The position numbers and the translations under genes are program-made. 64,000 bases of DNA from Roseovarius bejariae (GTDB taxonomy: Bacteria; Pseudomonadota; Alphaproteobacteria; Rhodobacterales; Rhodobacteraceae), in the NCBI RefSeq assembly GCF_009669325.1, contig NZ_SZWE01000001.1, positions 682,402 to 746,401 on the forward strand. The letters are read 5' to 3'. Shown in pieces: positions 56,552 through 64,000 of this stretch; within the stretch, counting starts at the first letter, position 1, and each line of letters opens with the position of its first letter. Under the pieces are notes generated by a model. The model was not told where the DNA came from, ran no database searches, and was given only the letters and a program-made list of their open reading frames with translations.

Positions 56552-56921
56552 GGTTTCTCCTCCCTTTGGATGCTTTCCAAACGATGGGCGGGGCCTCCTT
56601 CCCGACCATCGTACATGCAACAGGGCGAATATTAAGGGATGCGCAGTATTGGTAAAGATATTTTTCCAATTTTGGGGTTGCGAAATACTCCATGCAATAA
56701 TGAGATTACTATTTTCATTTATTATTCAGGTAGTTAAGTGAATTTTCTGCCATGCAATCAAATCATCGGTTTTGGTACATGCACAGCGCCTGCGCTTCAC
56801 CAACGCGGCACGATTCGGCAGGTTTGCCTCAAAGCGTGCAACACATCTTGCCCTACGCCACCTGCTTGTGATGATCTGGGGCAAACCCTCTGCACCCGCC
56901 GATGACGCGAAAGGGAAAAAG
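56552..56921. other. AT-rich divergent promoter region
   Basis: 370 bases between the divergent TRAP dctP and lytic transglycosylase genes. The stretch 56630-56770 is markedly AT-rich for this genome. It has ATTGG-N13-CCAAT at 56648-56670 and a direct repeat CATGCAAT at 56691 and 56751, exactly 60 bp apart. It probably holds both promoters and a regulator site. No gene is seen. Confidence 0.6.
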
Positions 56922-58160
56922 ATGCGCTATGTGGTTCTGCTCCTTGGTCTTTTGTCCCTCGCCCCCCTCCCCGCCAGCGCCCAAGACCGCGCCCGTATTG
57001 AGGCGCAGTTTCAAAACTGGCTCTCGCAAACCGTCTGGCCCCGCGCGAAAGCCAAGGGTGTGTCGCGCGGCACGTTCAATGCCGCCTTCAACGGCGTCCG
57101 CCTCAACTGGGATTTGCCCGATCTGGTGCCGCCCGGCAGCCGCACCACGACCCCCAAGCGCCAAAGGCAGGCCGAATTCGGCGCGCCCGCCAAGTATTTC
57201 AATCGCGGCTCGGTGAACGGCGCCACCGCCACGGGCCGCAAACTGGCCCGCCAGTATGCCAATACGCTGGCACGGGTGGAACGCGCCACCGGCGTTCCCG
57301 GCCATATCATCCTTGCCATCTGGGGCCGCGAAAGCGGTTATGGCCGGGTCGCCATCCCACATAATGCCTTCGAGGTGCTGGGCACCAAGGGGTTCATGAG
57401 CACCCGTGCCGAATATTTCACCGATGAACTCATCGCCGCCCTGCAAATCGCCCAAGCGGGCCACGCCCCCAGCGGGGCGATGAAAAGCAGTTGGGCCGGG
57501 GCGCTGGGACAACCGCAATTCATGCCCTCGTCCTTCCTGAAATACGCCGCCGATGGCAATGGCGACGGGCGCGCCGACATCTGGCGCTCCGAGGCCGACA
57601 CGCTGGCCTCCATCGGCAACTACCTCGCGCGGCATGGCTGGGTGAAAGGCCGCGACTGGGGGTTCGAAGTGCGCGTTCCACCTTCGGTTTCCTGCACGCT
57701 GGAAGGCCCCGACCAAGGCCGCCGGATCACCCAATGGGCGGCCATGGGCATCACGCGAGTCAACGGCAAAGCCTTCCCGAGCCACGAAGCACGCGGCGAA
57801 GGGTTCCTTCTGATGCCCGCTGGCCGAAACGGCCCCGCCTTCATCGTGACGCCCAATTTCTATGTCCTGAAGGATTACAACATGAGCGACCTTTACGCGC
57901 TGTTCGTCGGCCACGTGGGCGACCGCATCGCCTATGGCATGGGCGATTTCGAAGGTCGTTGGGGCAACGTGGGCCGCATGTACCGCTCGGACATCGCCGC
58001 CATGCAACGCGGGCTTCAGGCCATGGGCCATGACGTGGGCGGCGCCGATGGGTTGCCCGGCTTCAAAACCCGCCGCTCCATCGGCCGCTGGCAAGAGGCC
58101 AGGGGCGGGCGCGCCACCTGCTTTCCCGAACCGGGCATGAAAGCGGTGCTGGGGCGGTGA
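56922..58160 (+). CDS. Lytic murein transglycosylase (MltB family) with C-terminal peptidoglycan-binding domain
   Basis: A 412-residue periplasmic enzyme that cleaves peptidoglycan glycan strands with 1,6-anhydro formation. It has a signal peptide MRYVVLLLGLLSLAPLPASAQ. The MltB-type catalytic domain has the acid Glu in ILAIWGRESGYGRV, plus SSWAGALGQPQFMPSSFLKYA and DIWRSEADTLASIGNYL. A PG_binding_1 domain follows (RSDIAAMQRGLQAMGHDVGGADGLPG). The ATG at 56922 follows AAAGGGA; in-frame upstream codons would precede the signal peptide. Confidence 0.94.
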   Translation: MRYVVLLLGLLSLAPLPASAQDRARIEAQFQNWLSQTVWPRAKAKGVSRGTFNAAFNGVRLNWDLPDLVPPGSRTTTPKRQRQAEFGAPAKYFNRGSVNGATATGRKLARQYANTLARVERATGVPGHIILAIWGRESGYGRVAIPHNAFEVLGTKGFMSTRAEYFTDELIAALQIAQAGHAPSGAMKSSWAGALGQPQFMPSSFLKYAADGNGDGRADIWRSEADTLASIGNYLARHGWVKGRDWGFEVRVPPSVSCTLEGPDQGRRITQWAAMGITRVNGKAFPSHEARGEGFLLMPAGRNGPAFIVTPNFYVLKDYNMSDLYALFVGHVGDRIAYGMGDFEGRWGNVGRMYRSDIAAMQRGLQAMGHDVGGADGLPGFKTRRSIGRWQEARGGRATCFPEPGMKAVLGR

Positions 58161-58176
58161 GCTCGCAAAGAAAAAC

Positions 58177-58197
58177 GGCCCGCCGATCCGGCGGGTC
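58177..58197 (-). terminator. Terminator of the cuyA-like gene
   Basis: A 9-bp stem on the minus strand (GACCCGCCG-GAT-CGGCGGGCC, one G-U pair) followed by GTTTTTC. It lies 26 nt beyond the cuyA stop and 16 nt after the transglycosylase stop, so it may also serve the convergent gene. Confidence 0.75.
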
Positions 58198-58223
58198 GCT
58201 CGATTTCCAAACCTGACAGAGCT

Positions 58224-59243
58224 TTAGGCCGTGACCCAGCGACCCTTGAAATCAAAGGCCGCGTCATAGCCAAAGAGCGCCGCAGCCCCGCCGGTGTGCA
58301 GGAAGACAACCCGCTCACCCTTCTTGAAATGCCCCTTACGGATCAAATCAATCAGGCCCGCCGCGCCCTTGGCCGAATACACCGGGTCCAGCAGGATCGC
58401 TTCCAACTCGGCGAACATGCGGATCGCTTCCAAACCGCTCTCGGTCGGGATGCCATAGCCCTCGCCGACGTAATCGGTGTTGGCCACCACGTCCTCGCGC
58501 TTCACGACCCCGGCACAGCCCAGTTTCTCGGCGGTGGCACAGGCCAGGTTATAGACGTTCTCTTCCTGCTTGGGCTTGGGCGCCCGCACGCCAATCCCCA
58601 GAAGCGGGATTTGCGCGTTCATCGCCTGTAAGCCCGTGATCAGCCCCGCCTGCGTGCCCGCACTGCCGGTGGCATGTACCAGATGGTCGATCTTCAGGCC
58701 CGTGCTATTCACTTGGTTCAGAAGCTCAAAGGCACAGTTCACATAGCCCAGCGCGCCCGTGGGGTTCGAGCCACCGCCGGGAATGGTGTAAACTTTCTTG
58801 CCATCGGCGCGCAGCTTGTCGGCCACCGCTTCCATCTCGGCGTTCATGTCGCCGCCGCCGGGGCGTTTCTCGGTGGTGGCCCCGTGCAGATGGTCCAGCA
58901 ACACGTTGCCGTTATAGTTATAATTCGGATCGTTCGATCCGGTGCGATCTTCCAACAGGATATGACACTTCATGCCCAGCTTGGCAGCAAAAGCCGCCGT
59001 TTGCCGCGCGTGGTTCGATTGCGTGGCCCCTTGGGTCATCACCATGTCGGCGCCCTGCGCCTCGGCCTCGGCCATCAGGAATTCCAGTTTGCGGGTCTTG
59101 TTACCGCCGGTGGACAGACCCGTGCAATCGTCGCGCTTGATCCAGATCTCCGGCCCGCCCAGTTCCGCACTCAGGCGGTCCAGACGCTCAAGAGGCGTGG
59201 GCAAATGGGCAAGGAAGTGGCGGGGAAAGCGGGCAAGATGCAT
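58224..59243 (-). CDS. cuyA: L-cysteate sulfo-lyase / D-cysteine desulfhydrase family PLP enzyme
   Basis: A 339-residue fold-type II PLP enzyme. The PLP lysine is in [16 protein letters not shown] (Lys ~51), followed by [28 protein letters not shown] and the phosphate-binding loop [11 protein letters not shown]. The start MHLARFPR and overall length match CuyA of Roseobacters, which releases sulfite and ammonia from L-cysteate. D-cysteine desulfhydrase and ACC deaminase are relatives. A divergent LysR gene with a shared palindrome fits the cuyR-cuyA arrangement. No cuyZ exporter gene is seen next to it. Confidence 0.8.
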   Translation of the reverse strand: MHLARFPRHFLAHLPTPLERLDRLSAELGGPEIWIKRDDCTGLSTGGNKTRKLEFLMAEAEAQGADMVMTQGATQSNHARQTAAFAAKLGMKCHILLEDRTGSNDPNYNYNGNVLLDHLHGATTEKRPGGGDMNAEMEAVADKLRADGKKVYTIPGGGSNPTGALGYVNCAFELLNQVNSTGLKIDHLVHATGSAGTQAGLITGLQAMNAQIPLLGIGVRAPKPKQEENVYNLACATAEKLGCAGVVKREDVVANTDYVGEGYGIPTESGLEAIRMFAELEAILLDPVYSAKGAAGLIDLIRKGHFKKGERVVFLHTGGAAALFGYDAAFDFKGRWVTA

Positions 59244-59318
59244 GTTGGAAATCCTCTCATGTTGATTAATTCGACTGATACACCCTGCATTCCCGCAAAC
59301 CAAATGCGAATGCCGCAT

Positions 59319-59345
59319 TATAAAATGCACATCTTGCATTTTATA
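59319..59345. promoter_or_regulatory. LysR-type operator between cuyA and its divergent regulator
   Basis: A 27-nt perfect inverted repeat, TATAAAATGCA / TGCATTTTATA with a 5-nt spacer, 22 nt before the LysR ATG. Further GCATT/AATGC half-sites occur at 59287-59318, so an array of subunit sites is likely. Confidence 0.8.
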
Positions 59346-59367
59346 GTGCTATAGGGCACAGCAAGAC

Positions 59368-60249
59368 ATGCGACTCGATTGGCTCGAAGACATCCTTGCG
59401 GTTCTCGATACCGGCTCCTTCGTGCGGGCCGCCGAGCGGCGCAATCTCACCCAATCGGCCTTCACCCGCCGCATCCGCGCCATCGAAGACAGCCTCGGCG
59501 CACCGCTCTTTGACCGAAGCCGCAAACCCGTGACCCTCTTGCCCGCGATCCGCGAACAAGAGGCCCAGATGCGCCGCCTCGCCTCGGACCTGCGCGCGCT
59601 TGGCGATAGCCTCCGGGGCGCGGCCTTGGGGCAAGACCGGGCCATCTCGCTGGCCTGTCAGCACGCGATCACGACCACGGTCTCCCCCGCTCTCGTGCGA
59701 CAGTTGACCGAGGCGACCGGGGCCTCGGTCCGCGTCCGCTCGGGCAACCGCGACGAATGCCTGCTGATGTTGCTCTCGGGCGAGGTTGATCTGGTGGTCA
59801 GCTACGATCTGGCCGGGGTGGATGCCGCCCCCACCCCCGCCTTTCATGACCATACACTGGGTCAGGAAACCCTGCGGCCCGTCTGCACCCCTGCGGTGGC
59901 AAAATCCCTGCGAACCGGCAACCTGCCGGTCATCACCTACCCCCGCGATGTCTTTCTGGGCCAAGTGATGGACTCTCAGGTCTGGCCCCGCCTGCCCTCC
60001 GGAACCCACCTGCACCGCAAGGCCGAAACCGCCCTGACGCTGGCGGCATATCACTATGCTTTGGATGGCATCGGGGTGGCGTGGCTGCCGGGGTCCCTTG
60101 TGGCGAACGATCTGGCAAGCGGCGCACTGGTCGATCCCTTCAGCGGCAGCTTCGGTATCACGCTGGAAATCCGCCTGCTCCGCCTGCGCGACGTAACACG
60201 CCCCGGCGTGCGTGAGGCATGGGACATCCTTGTACAGGACGGGGCCTAG
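59368..60249 (+). CDS. LysR-family regulator, divergent from the cuyA-like gene
   Basis: A 293-residue LysR protein. The N-terminal helix-turn-helix (MRLDWLEDILAVLDTGSFVRAAERRNLTQSAFTRRIRAIEDSLGAPLF) is followed by a linker and a periplasmic-binding-like effector domain starting near residue 90. It is a candidate CuyR that would respond to cysteate or a related sulfonate. Control of the neighbouring gene is inferred from the palindrome in the 124-nt gap. Confidence 0.92.
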   Translation: MRLDWLEDILAVLDTGSFVRAAERRNLTQSAFTRRIRAIEDSLGAPLFDRSRKPVTLLPAIREQEAQMRRLASDLRALGDSLRGAALGQDRAISLACQHAITTTVSPALVRQLTEATGASVRVRSGNRDECLLMLLSGEVDLVVSYDLAGVDAAPTPAFHDHTLGQETLRPVCTPAVAKSLRTGNLPVITYPRDVFLGQVMDSQVWPRLPSGTHLHRKAETALTLAAYHYALDGIGVAWLPGSLVANDLASGALVDPFSGSFGITLEIRLLRLRDVTRPGVREAWDILVQDGA

Positions 60250-60696
60250 CGCCTTGCACCTGACGCAAGGGGCGCAACCGTCGGCATTTTCAATAAAAGT
60301 TCAATCGCCCGAGGTGCGCGGGGATTGAAGTTTGCGACGTTTGGGGCGTTTCCTGACAGCGGCCGGTCGTCTGACGTGCAGCGAAGGACGGGTTGGAGCC
60401 CTTGTTGGACATTCGATCGCGAAGGTCCAGCGCGGAATCAAGGCCGAAGGCCGCCGCGCATCGGCGGGCCGCCCCCCGGCACGGCGATTTGGCAAAGCTA
60501 AGCACTCCGCTCATAGGTTTTTCGGACTTGGCTGAGATAAAGTGCCATAAACCAATCGTTGGATCGCCGCACCGCGGCCCGCCGATGCGCGGCTATTTCA
60601 ATGTCCGCTCCGTCCCGCATCTCGGTCACTCAACAAGCGTAATGCGAGCATCTGCTTGTTCCTACCCTTTCACGCCTTGGCGTGACGATCAGCCCA
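60250..60696. other. Convergent intergenic region with repeat copy B
   Basis: 447 bases between two genes that end facing each other. It contains a CCTTGC/GCAAGG hairpin right after the LysR stop, the 78-bp repeat copy B and otherwise unremarkable sequence. Short open frames here encode the repeat and have no ribosome-binding sites. Confidence 0.6.
60390..60467. repeat. Dispersed intergenic repeat, copy B (78 bp)
   Basis: Same orientation and about 85-90 percent identical to 22038-22115, with an uninterrupted shared run from TCGCGAAGG through AATCAAGGCCG. Like copy A it sits between two convergent genes. Confidence 0.8.
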
Positions 60697-61833
60697 TTAC
60701 CCCGCGCGCTGCAATATCTGAACCAAACACTCCACATCCAGCTCCACCGGATTGCCCTTCATCGACGACGATCCAACCGCCGCCTCGGCCACCGCGCCAA
60801 ACTGCGCAGGCGTCAACCCCATGGCCTGCAACCCCGGCAGGCCCGCCGCCAGCGCCCATGCCTCCAGCGTCGCGGGGGCCTCATCCGGGTCCCCGCCCAA
60901 GGCCTCGGCGATCCAGCCGCGCACCTCGCCCAGGCGCGCCGCCGTCACGCCCTCGGCCCGACGCGCGTTTTCCTCCAGAACAAAGGGTAAAAGCCGCCCG
61001 CAAACCGCCCCGTGCGGCGCGGGTGAGACACCCCCAATCGGACCGGCCAACCCATGCACGGCCCCCAGCCCCGCATTGGCCAGCGCCAGCCCGCCCGACA
61101 AGCTGCACCATGCCAGCTCATCCCGCGCCGCCTTGTCCTCGCCCTCGTCCACCAAGTACCGCAAGGCCCGCAGCCCCGGCGCAATCACCGCGCGGCAAAG
61201 GGCATCCGTCAGCCGGTTGGCCTTGGAACTCACATAAGGCTCAATGACTTGCGTCACCGCATCCAGCCCACTGGCCAATGTCACGGCTTTCGGAAGCCCA
61301 TCGGTCAATCCGGGATCAACCAGCGCCAGATCGGCCAACATCCGCGCATCGCGCAGCGAGACCTTCCGCCCCGCCTCGGGCACGCCAATCACCGCGTTCT
61401 TGGTCACCTCCGCCCCGGTGCCTGCGGTTGTGGGCAGGGCAATGAACGGCAAGGGGTCCGCCTCCAGCGGCGCCCCCTGCCCCACAACCTCAAGATGGTC
61501 CAGCATCGACCGCGTGGCGGGCACCAATGCGGCAATCGCCTTGCCCGCGTCGATCACCGCCCCGCCGCCAAGGCTGACGACCACCTGCGCCCCATGGTTC
61601 CGCGCGGCGGCAACGCCTGCCTCGATCAAGGCCACATCCGGCTCCCGCCCACAGGCGAACCCCGCCACCTCGGCCCCCGCGTCGCGCAGGGCCTCGGCCA
61701 ACCACTCGGCCCGCGCCGCCGTGGCCCCATGCACCAGCAAAACCCGGCGGCCAAAGCCCATGGCACGGCTTGCCGCCTCCCCGGCCACCCCCCGGCCAAA
61801 CCGAATTTCCCCTGCGGTCTGAAAACTGAACAT
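60697..61833 (-). CDS. Iron-containing alcohol dehydrogenase / maleylacetate-reductase-like
   Basis: A 378-residue group III (Fe-ADH) dehydrogenase. It has the NAD-binding GGGAVIDAGKAIAALVP, the motif PTTAGTGAEVTKNAVIG, and the metal ligands in LASGLDAVTQVIEP and AVHGLAGPIGGVSPAPHGAVC. It oxidises an alcohol or reduces a keto acid. The start at 61833 (MFSFQTAG) has GGAG 8 nt upstream; the ATG at 61854 would overlap the LysR gene. It lies 5 nt downstream of that LysR gene and so is probably co-transcribed with it. Confidence 0.9.
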   Translation of the reverse strand: MFSFQTAGEIRFGRGVAGEAASRAMGFGRRVLLVHGATAARAEWLAEALRDAGAEVAGFACGREPDVALIEAGVAAARNHGAQVVVSLGGGAVIDAGKAIAALVPATRSMLDHLEVVGQGAPLEADPLPFIALPTTAGTGAEVTKNAVIGVPEAGRKVSLRDARMLADLALVDPGLTDGLPKAVTLASGLDAVTQVIEPYVSSKANRLTDALCRAVIAPGLRALRYLVDEGEDKAARDELAWCSLSGGLALANAGLGAVHGLAGPIGGVSPAPHGAVCGRLLPFVLEENARRAEGVTAARLGEVRGWIAEALGGDPDEAPATLEAWALAAGLPGLQAMGLTPAQFGAVAEAAVGSSSMKGNPVELDVECLVQILQRAG

Positions 61834-61838
61834 CGCGC

Positions 61839-62780
61839 CTACTCCGGTTTCCATTTCAACACCTCATCGCGCAGCCGTCCCACATGTTCAACCAGATGGG
61901 CGCAAAACGCCTCGGACATCCTTGAGGCCGTGGCATGGGCCGGTGTCAGAACCGACACCCCGCTTGTCACCGTGGGCCGGAAAGGCCGGAACACCACCCC
62001 GCCGGTCTGCGCGCCAGTGTTATGCACATAGGTATGCGCGGTGATCAGATCGCAAATCATCGTGCATAGCCCGGCCTCGACAAAGCGTATCCCCGGCAGG
62101 AAGGTCTGCAATTCGAACACCCGTTCAAACCCGCACCCCGCTTGCGCGAACACCTCGCGGGTCTGGCGGGTGACCACATGCTCGTCAAACAGCATCGCCA
62201 ACCCCCGCCCTTCCAAATCCGCAGGCGTCACGATATCCCGCGCCGCCAGCGGATCACCGGGCGGCAGGGCACAGACGCATTCCAACCCGAAATCCTCCTG
62301 CCGGATCGATTCCCGCGGCTTGGGCGTTTCCGCAAAGCCCAGATCGAACTGCTGCGAGGCCACCAAATCCTCGATCACCGCCGAAGACCGCATCATAAGC
62401 GAAACCTCCACCCGCTCCCGCCCCTTCAGGAACGAGGTCAGAACCCGAGGCAGGAAAAACCCCGAGGCCGCCGGGTGACAGGCAATCCTGAGCCGCCCGC
62501 GCTCCAGCTTGGCCATCCCCGACAGGGTCCGCTTGGTCTGTTCCAACCGCGCCAGGATCTCCTCGCATTCCTCGAAGAAATACCGCGCCTCGGGCGTCGG
62601 CATCAGCTTGCCCTGCTCGCGCAGAAACAGGGCAAAGCCCAATTCCTCCTCCAGCCCCGCGATCATCGCGCTGACCGCCGGTTGCGTCCGCCCCAAGGAC
62701 CGCGCCGCCTGACTGATCGAGCCGGCAAGGATCACCTCGCGGAAACATTGCAATTGCCGAAACGACAGGTTCATCGTCAC
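61839..62780 (-). CDS. LysR-family regulator, linked to Fe-ADH and TRAP system 4
   Basis: A 313-residue LysR protein with the N-terminal helix-turn-helix LSFRQLQCFREVILAGSISQAARSLGRTQPAVSAMIAGLEEELGFALFLRE and a substrate-binding domain. It is divergent from the fourth TRAP operon across 116 nt. It therefore probably regulates that transporter and the Fe-ADH gene downstream of itself. Confidence 0.93.
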   Translation of the reverse strand: MTMNLSFRQLQCFREVILAGSISQAARSLGRTQPAVSAMIAGLEEELGFALFLREQGKLMPTPEARYFFEECEEILARLEQTKRTLSGMAKLERGRLRIACHPAASGFFLPRVLTSFLKGRERVEVSLMMRSSAVIEDLVASQQFDLGFAETPKPRESIRQEDFGLECVCALPPGDPLAARDIVTPADLEGRGLAMLFDEHVVTRQTREVFAQAGCGFERVFELQTFLPGIRFVEAGLCTMICDLITAHTYVHNTGAQTGGVVFRPFRPTVTSGVSVLTPAHATASRMSEAFCAHLVEHVGRLRDEVLKWKPE

Positions 62781-62896
62781 CCCATAAAGCCACTCTATGG
62801 TTTTATCGCATTTTCCAATTTGATTTTATACCCCCTCCCCCGTCAAGCTAGTCCAAATCCAATCGACACCGCGACTCGTCGATCCAAGGGGGGACA

Positions 62897-63367
62897 ATGG
62901 ACACTTTCGCCAAATACCTGCTGACGGCGCTGATCTGCATCGTGGCCCTTGGCCAATTCGTGCAGGTCATCACCCGCTACGTGTTGCAAGTGCCGGTCAT
63001 GGGGCTTGAGGAAACCATGCTCTACCCCACGCTCTGGCTTTACATCCTCGGCGCCGTGAACGCCTCGCGCGAAGATACCCACATCCGCGCCAACGTGCTT
63101 GAGATTGCCATCAAAACCCAGCGCGGCCACACCATCCTTGCCATCGTCGGCGAGGTGATCAGCCTCGTCGTCGGCCTCTGGTTGCTGACCTGGGCCTGGG
63201 ATTTCACGCAATACGCATGGCGGGTGTGGAAAGAAAGCCCGACACTCTACATCCCCACCTTCTATTCCGATGTGGCACTGGTCGCCGGTCTGGCCCTGAT
63301 GATGGTCTATACCGCCACCCACCTTCTGCGCCACATCAAGGCCCTCAGCACCGGAGGCGACCAATGA
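62897..63367 (+). CDS. dctQ: TRAP transporter small permease (system 4)
   Basis: A 156-residue DctQ with four helices, including QVITRYVLQVPVMGLEETMLYPTLWLYILGAVNASREDTHIRANVLEI. Its stop overlaps the dctM start (ATGA at 63364-63367). The binding-protein gene of this system is not in the window and may lie downstream. A GGGGGA ribosome-binding site precedes the start. Confidence 0.9.
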   Translation: MDTFAKYLLTALICIVALGQFVQVITRYVLQVPVMGLEETMLYPTLWLYILGAVNASREDTHIRANVLEIAIKTQRGHTILAIVGEVISLVVGLWLLTWAWDFTQYAWRVWKESPTLYIPTFYSDVALVAGLALMMVYTATHLLRHIKALSTGGDQ

Positions 63368-64000
63368 TCGAGATAGCCCTTCTCGCCATCGCCATTCTGG
63401 TGATCACCCTGACATTGGGCGTGCCGCTGCCCTACTGCTTCGGCGCGGCGCTCATGGTGATGTATTTCATCGGTGACGTGACCATGAAGGGCATGATGCT
63501 CTGGGGGTTCCAGCAATTGGGCAACCCGGTGCTTCTGGCCATCCCGCTTTTCGTGCTGGCCGGCACCATCATGTCGGCCAGCGGCATCGCCGCCTCGCTT
63601 TTGAACTTCGTCAATGCCTTCATCGGCCATATCCGCGGCGGGCTGGGCGTTGTGGCGGCTGTCTCCTGCGCGGTCATCGGGGCGATCTCGGGCTCGGGCC
63701 TCACCGGCATCGCCGCCATTGGCCCGCTCCTGATCCCGGAAATGGAAAAACGCGGCTACCCGCGCGAATACGCCACCGCGCTTATCGCCAACTCCTCGAT
63801 CCTCGGCCTGCTGATTCCACCTTCTGTCACCATGATCGTCTACGGCTGGGTCACCGATACCTCGATCCTCGCCTGCTTTCTGGCCACGCTGGGGCCGGGC
63901 CTGTTGATCATGTTCAACTTCTCGGTGGTGAATCTCTGGATGAGCCGCAAGTTCGACCTGATCCTCGACGACACCCCCAGCTTTTCGGAATTCACCTCGA
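63364..64000 (+). CDS. dctM: TRAP transporter large permease, partial (system 4)
   Basis: The first 212 codons of a DctM subunit, running off the window. Visible motifs are NPVLLAIPLFVLAGTIMSASG, AVIGAISGSGLTGIAAIGPLLIPEM and NSSILGLLIPPSVTMIVYGWV. It is translationally coupled to dctQ. About half of the usual ~430 residues is present. Confidence 0.92.
   Translation, partial: MIEIALLAIAILVITLTLGVPLPYCFGAALMVMYFIGDVTMKGMMLWGFQQLGNPVLLAIPLFVLAGTIMSASGIAASLLNFVNAFIGHIRGGLGVVAAVSCAVIGAISGSGLTGIAAIGPLLIPEMEKRGYPREYATALIANSSILGLLIPPSVTMIVYGWVTDTSILACFLATLGPGLLIMFNFSVVNLWMSRKFDLILDDTPSFSEFTS

Noticed and set aside
60290..60514. Short hypothetical protein genes in the convergent gap
   Set aside because: The frames lie largely in the 78-bp repeat, have no ribosome-binding site, and a similar peptide appears only because the repeat recurs at 22038-22115.

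Overview
The window looks like a chromosomal segment of a marine alphaproteobacterium of the Rhodobacteraceae (Roseobacter group). The evidence is high G+C coding sequence, four TRAP transport systems in 64 kb, a GAAC-N7-GAAC alphaproteobacterial SOS box, a tRNA-His of the alphaproteobacterial type, and typical Roseobacter families (cuyA-like lyase, FolE2, MmcB, DUF1127 proteins, 17-kDa complex I subunit). There is no prophage, insertion sequence, CRISPR array or rRNA operon.

1-18 kb is mostly housekeeping: glyQ (cut by the window edge), a secreted SPOR/peptidoglycan-binding protein whose trypsin-like domain has lost two catalytic residues, a TPP-dependent decarboxylase coupled to trkH, two DUF1127 proteins, folE2, a MATE pump, a DUF1007/NicO metal-export pair, ppk2, an NDUFS4-like subunit, a DUF900 lipoprotein, rpoH, a RluD-type pseudouridine synthase, tRNA-His and mmcB under a LexA box. 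18.2-18.6 kb holds an unexplained cluster of GTAC-centred palindromes. 19-23 kb holds a cupin enzyme, ribB-ribH-nusB and dusA.

23-42.6 kb is the metabolic centrepiece. A HutC operator separates hutF-hutC on the plus strand from a long minus-strand operon: hutI, hutH, hutG, a family III CoA-transferase, an acyl-CoA dehydrogenase, hutU, a TRAP transporter (dctPQM) and a dctB-dctD two-component pair. A second dctPQM follows. The hut enzymes give the complete route from histidine to glutamate plus formate. The CoA-transferase/dehydrogenase pair is translationally coupled inside the operon and sits directly before urocanate hydratase. The best hypothesis I can offer is a CaiB/CaiA-like module that oxidises imidazolepropionate (or a related saturated imidazole acid) to urocanate, with the TRAP system importing an imidazole carboxylate. 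The DctD regulator lacks the sigma-54 contact loop GAFTGA.

42.7-49.5 kb is a surface-carbohydrate block: gmd, a GDP-fucose-synthase-like reductase and a DegT-fold protein with His-His in place of the PLP lysine. That is the signature of 3-dehydratases and suggests a GDP-colitose-type 3,6-dideoxyhexose. It is followed by a lipoprotein, two overlapping sulfotransferases and a porin. 49.8-56.6 kb is a third TRAP operon with an FAD oxidase and an aldehyde dehydrogenase; its small permease has an extra TM2-like/coiled-coil N-terminus. 56.9-64 kb holds a lytic transglycosylase, a cuyA-like sulfo-lyase with a divergent LysR regulator and a 27-nt palindrome, an iron alcohol dehydrogenase with another LysR gene, and the start of a fourth TRAP operon.

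Two cross-cutting patterns stand out. Each of the three complete TRAP operons has a GC-rich stem-loop between dctP and dctQ. A 78-bp repeat occurs in two convergent intergenic gaps 38 kb apart.
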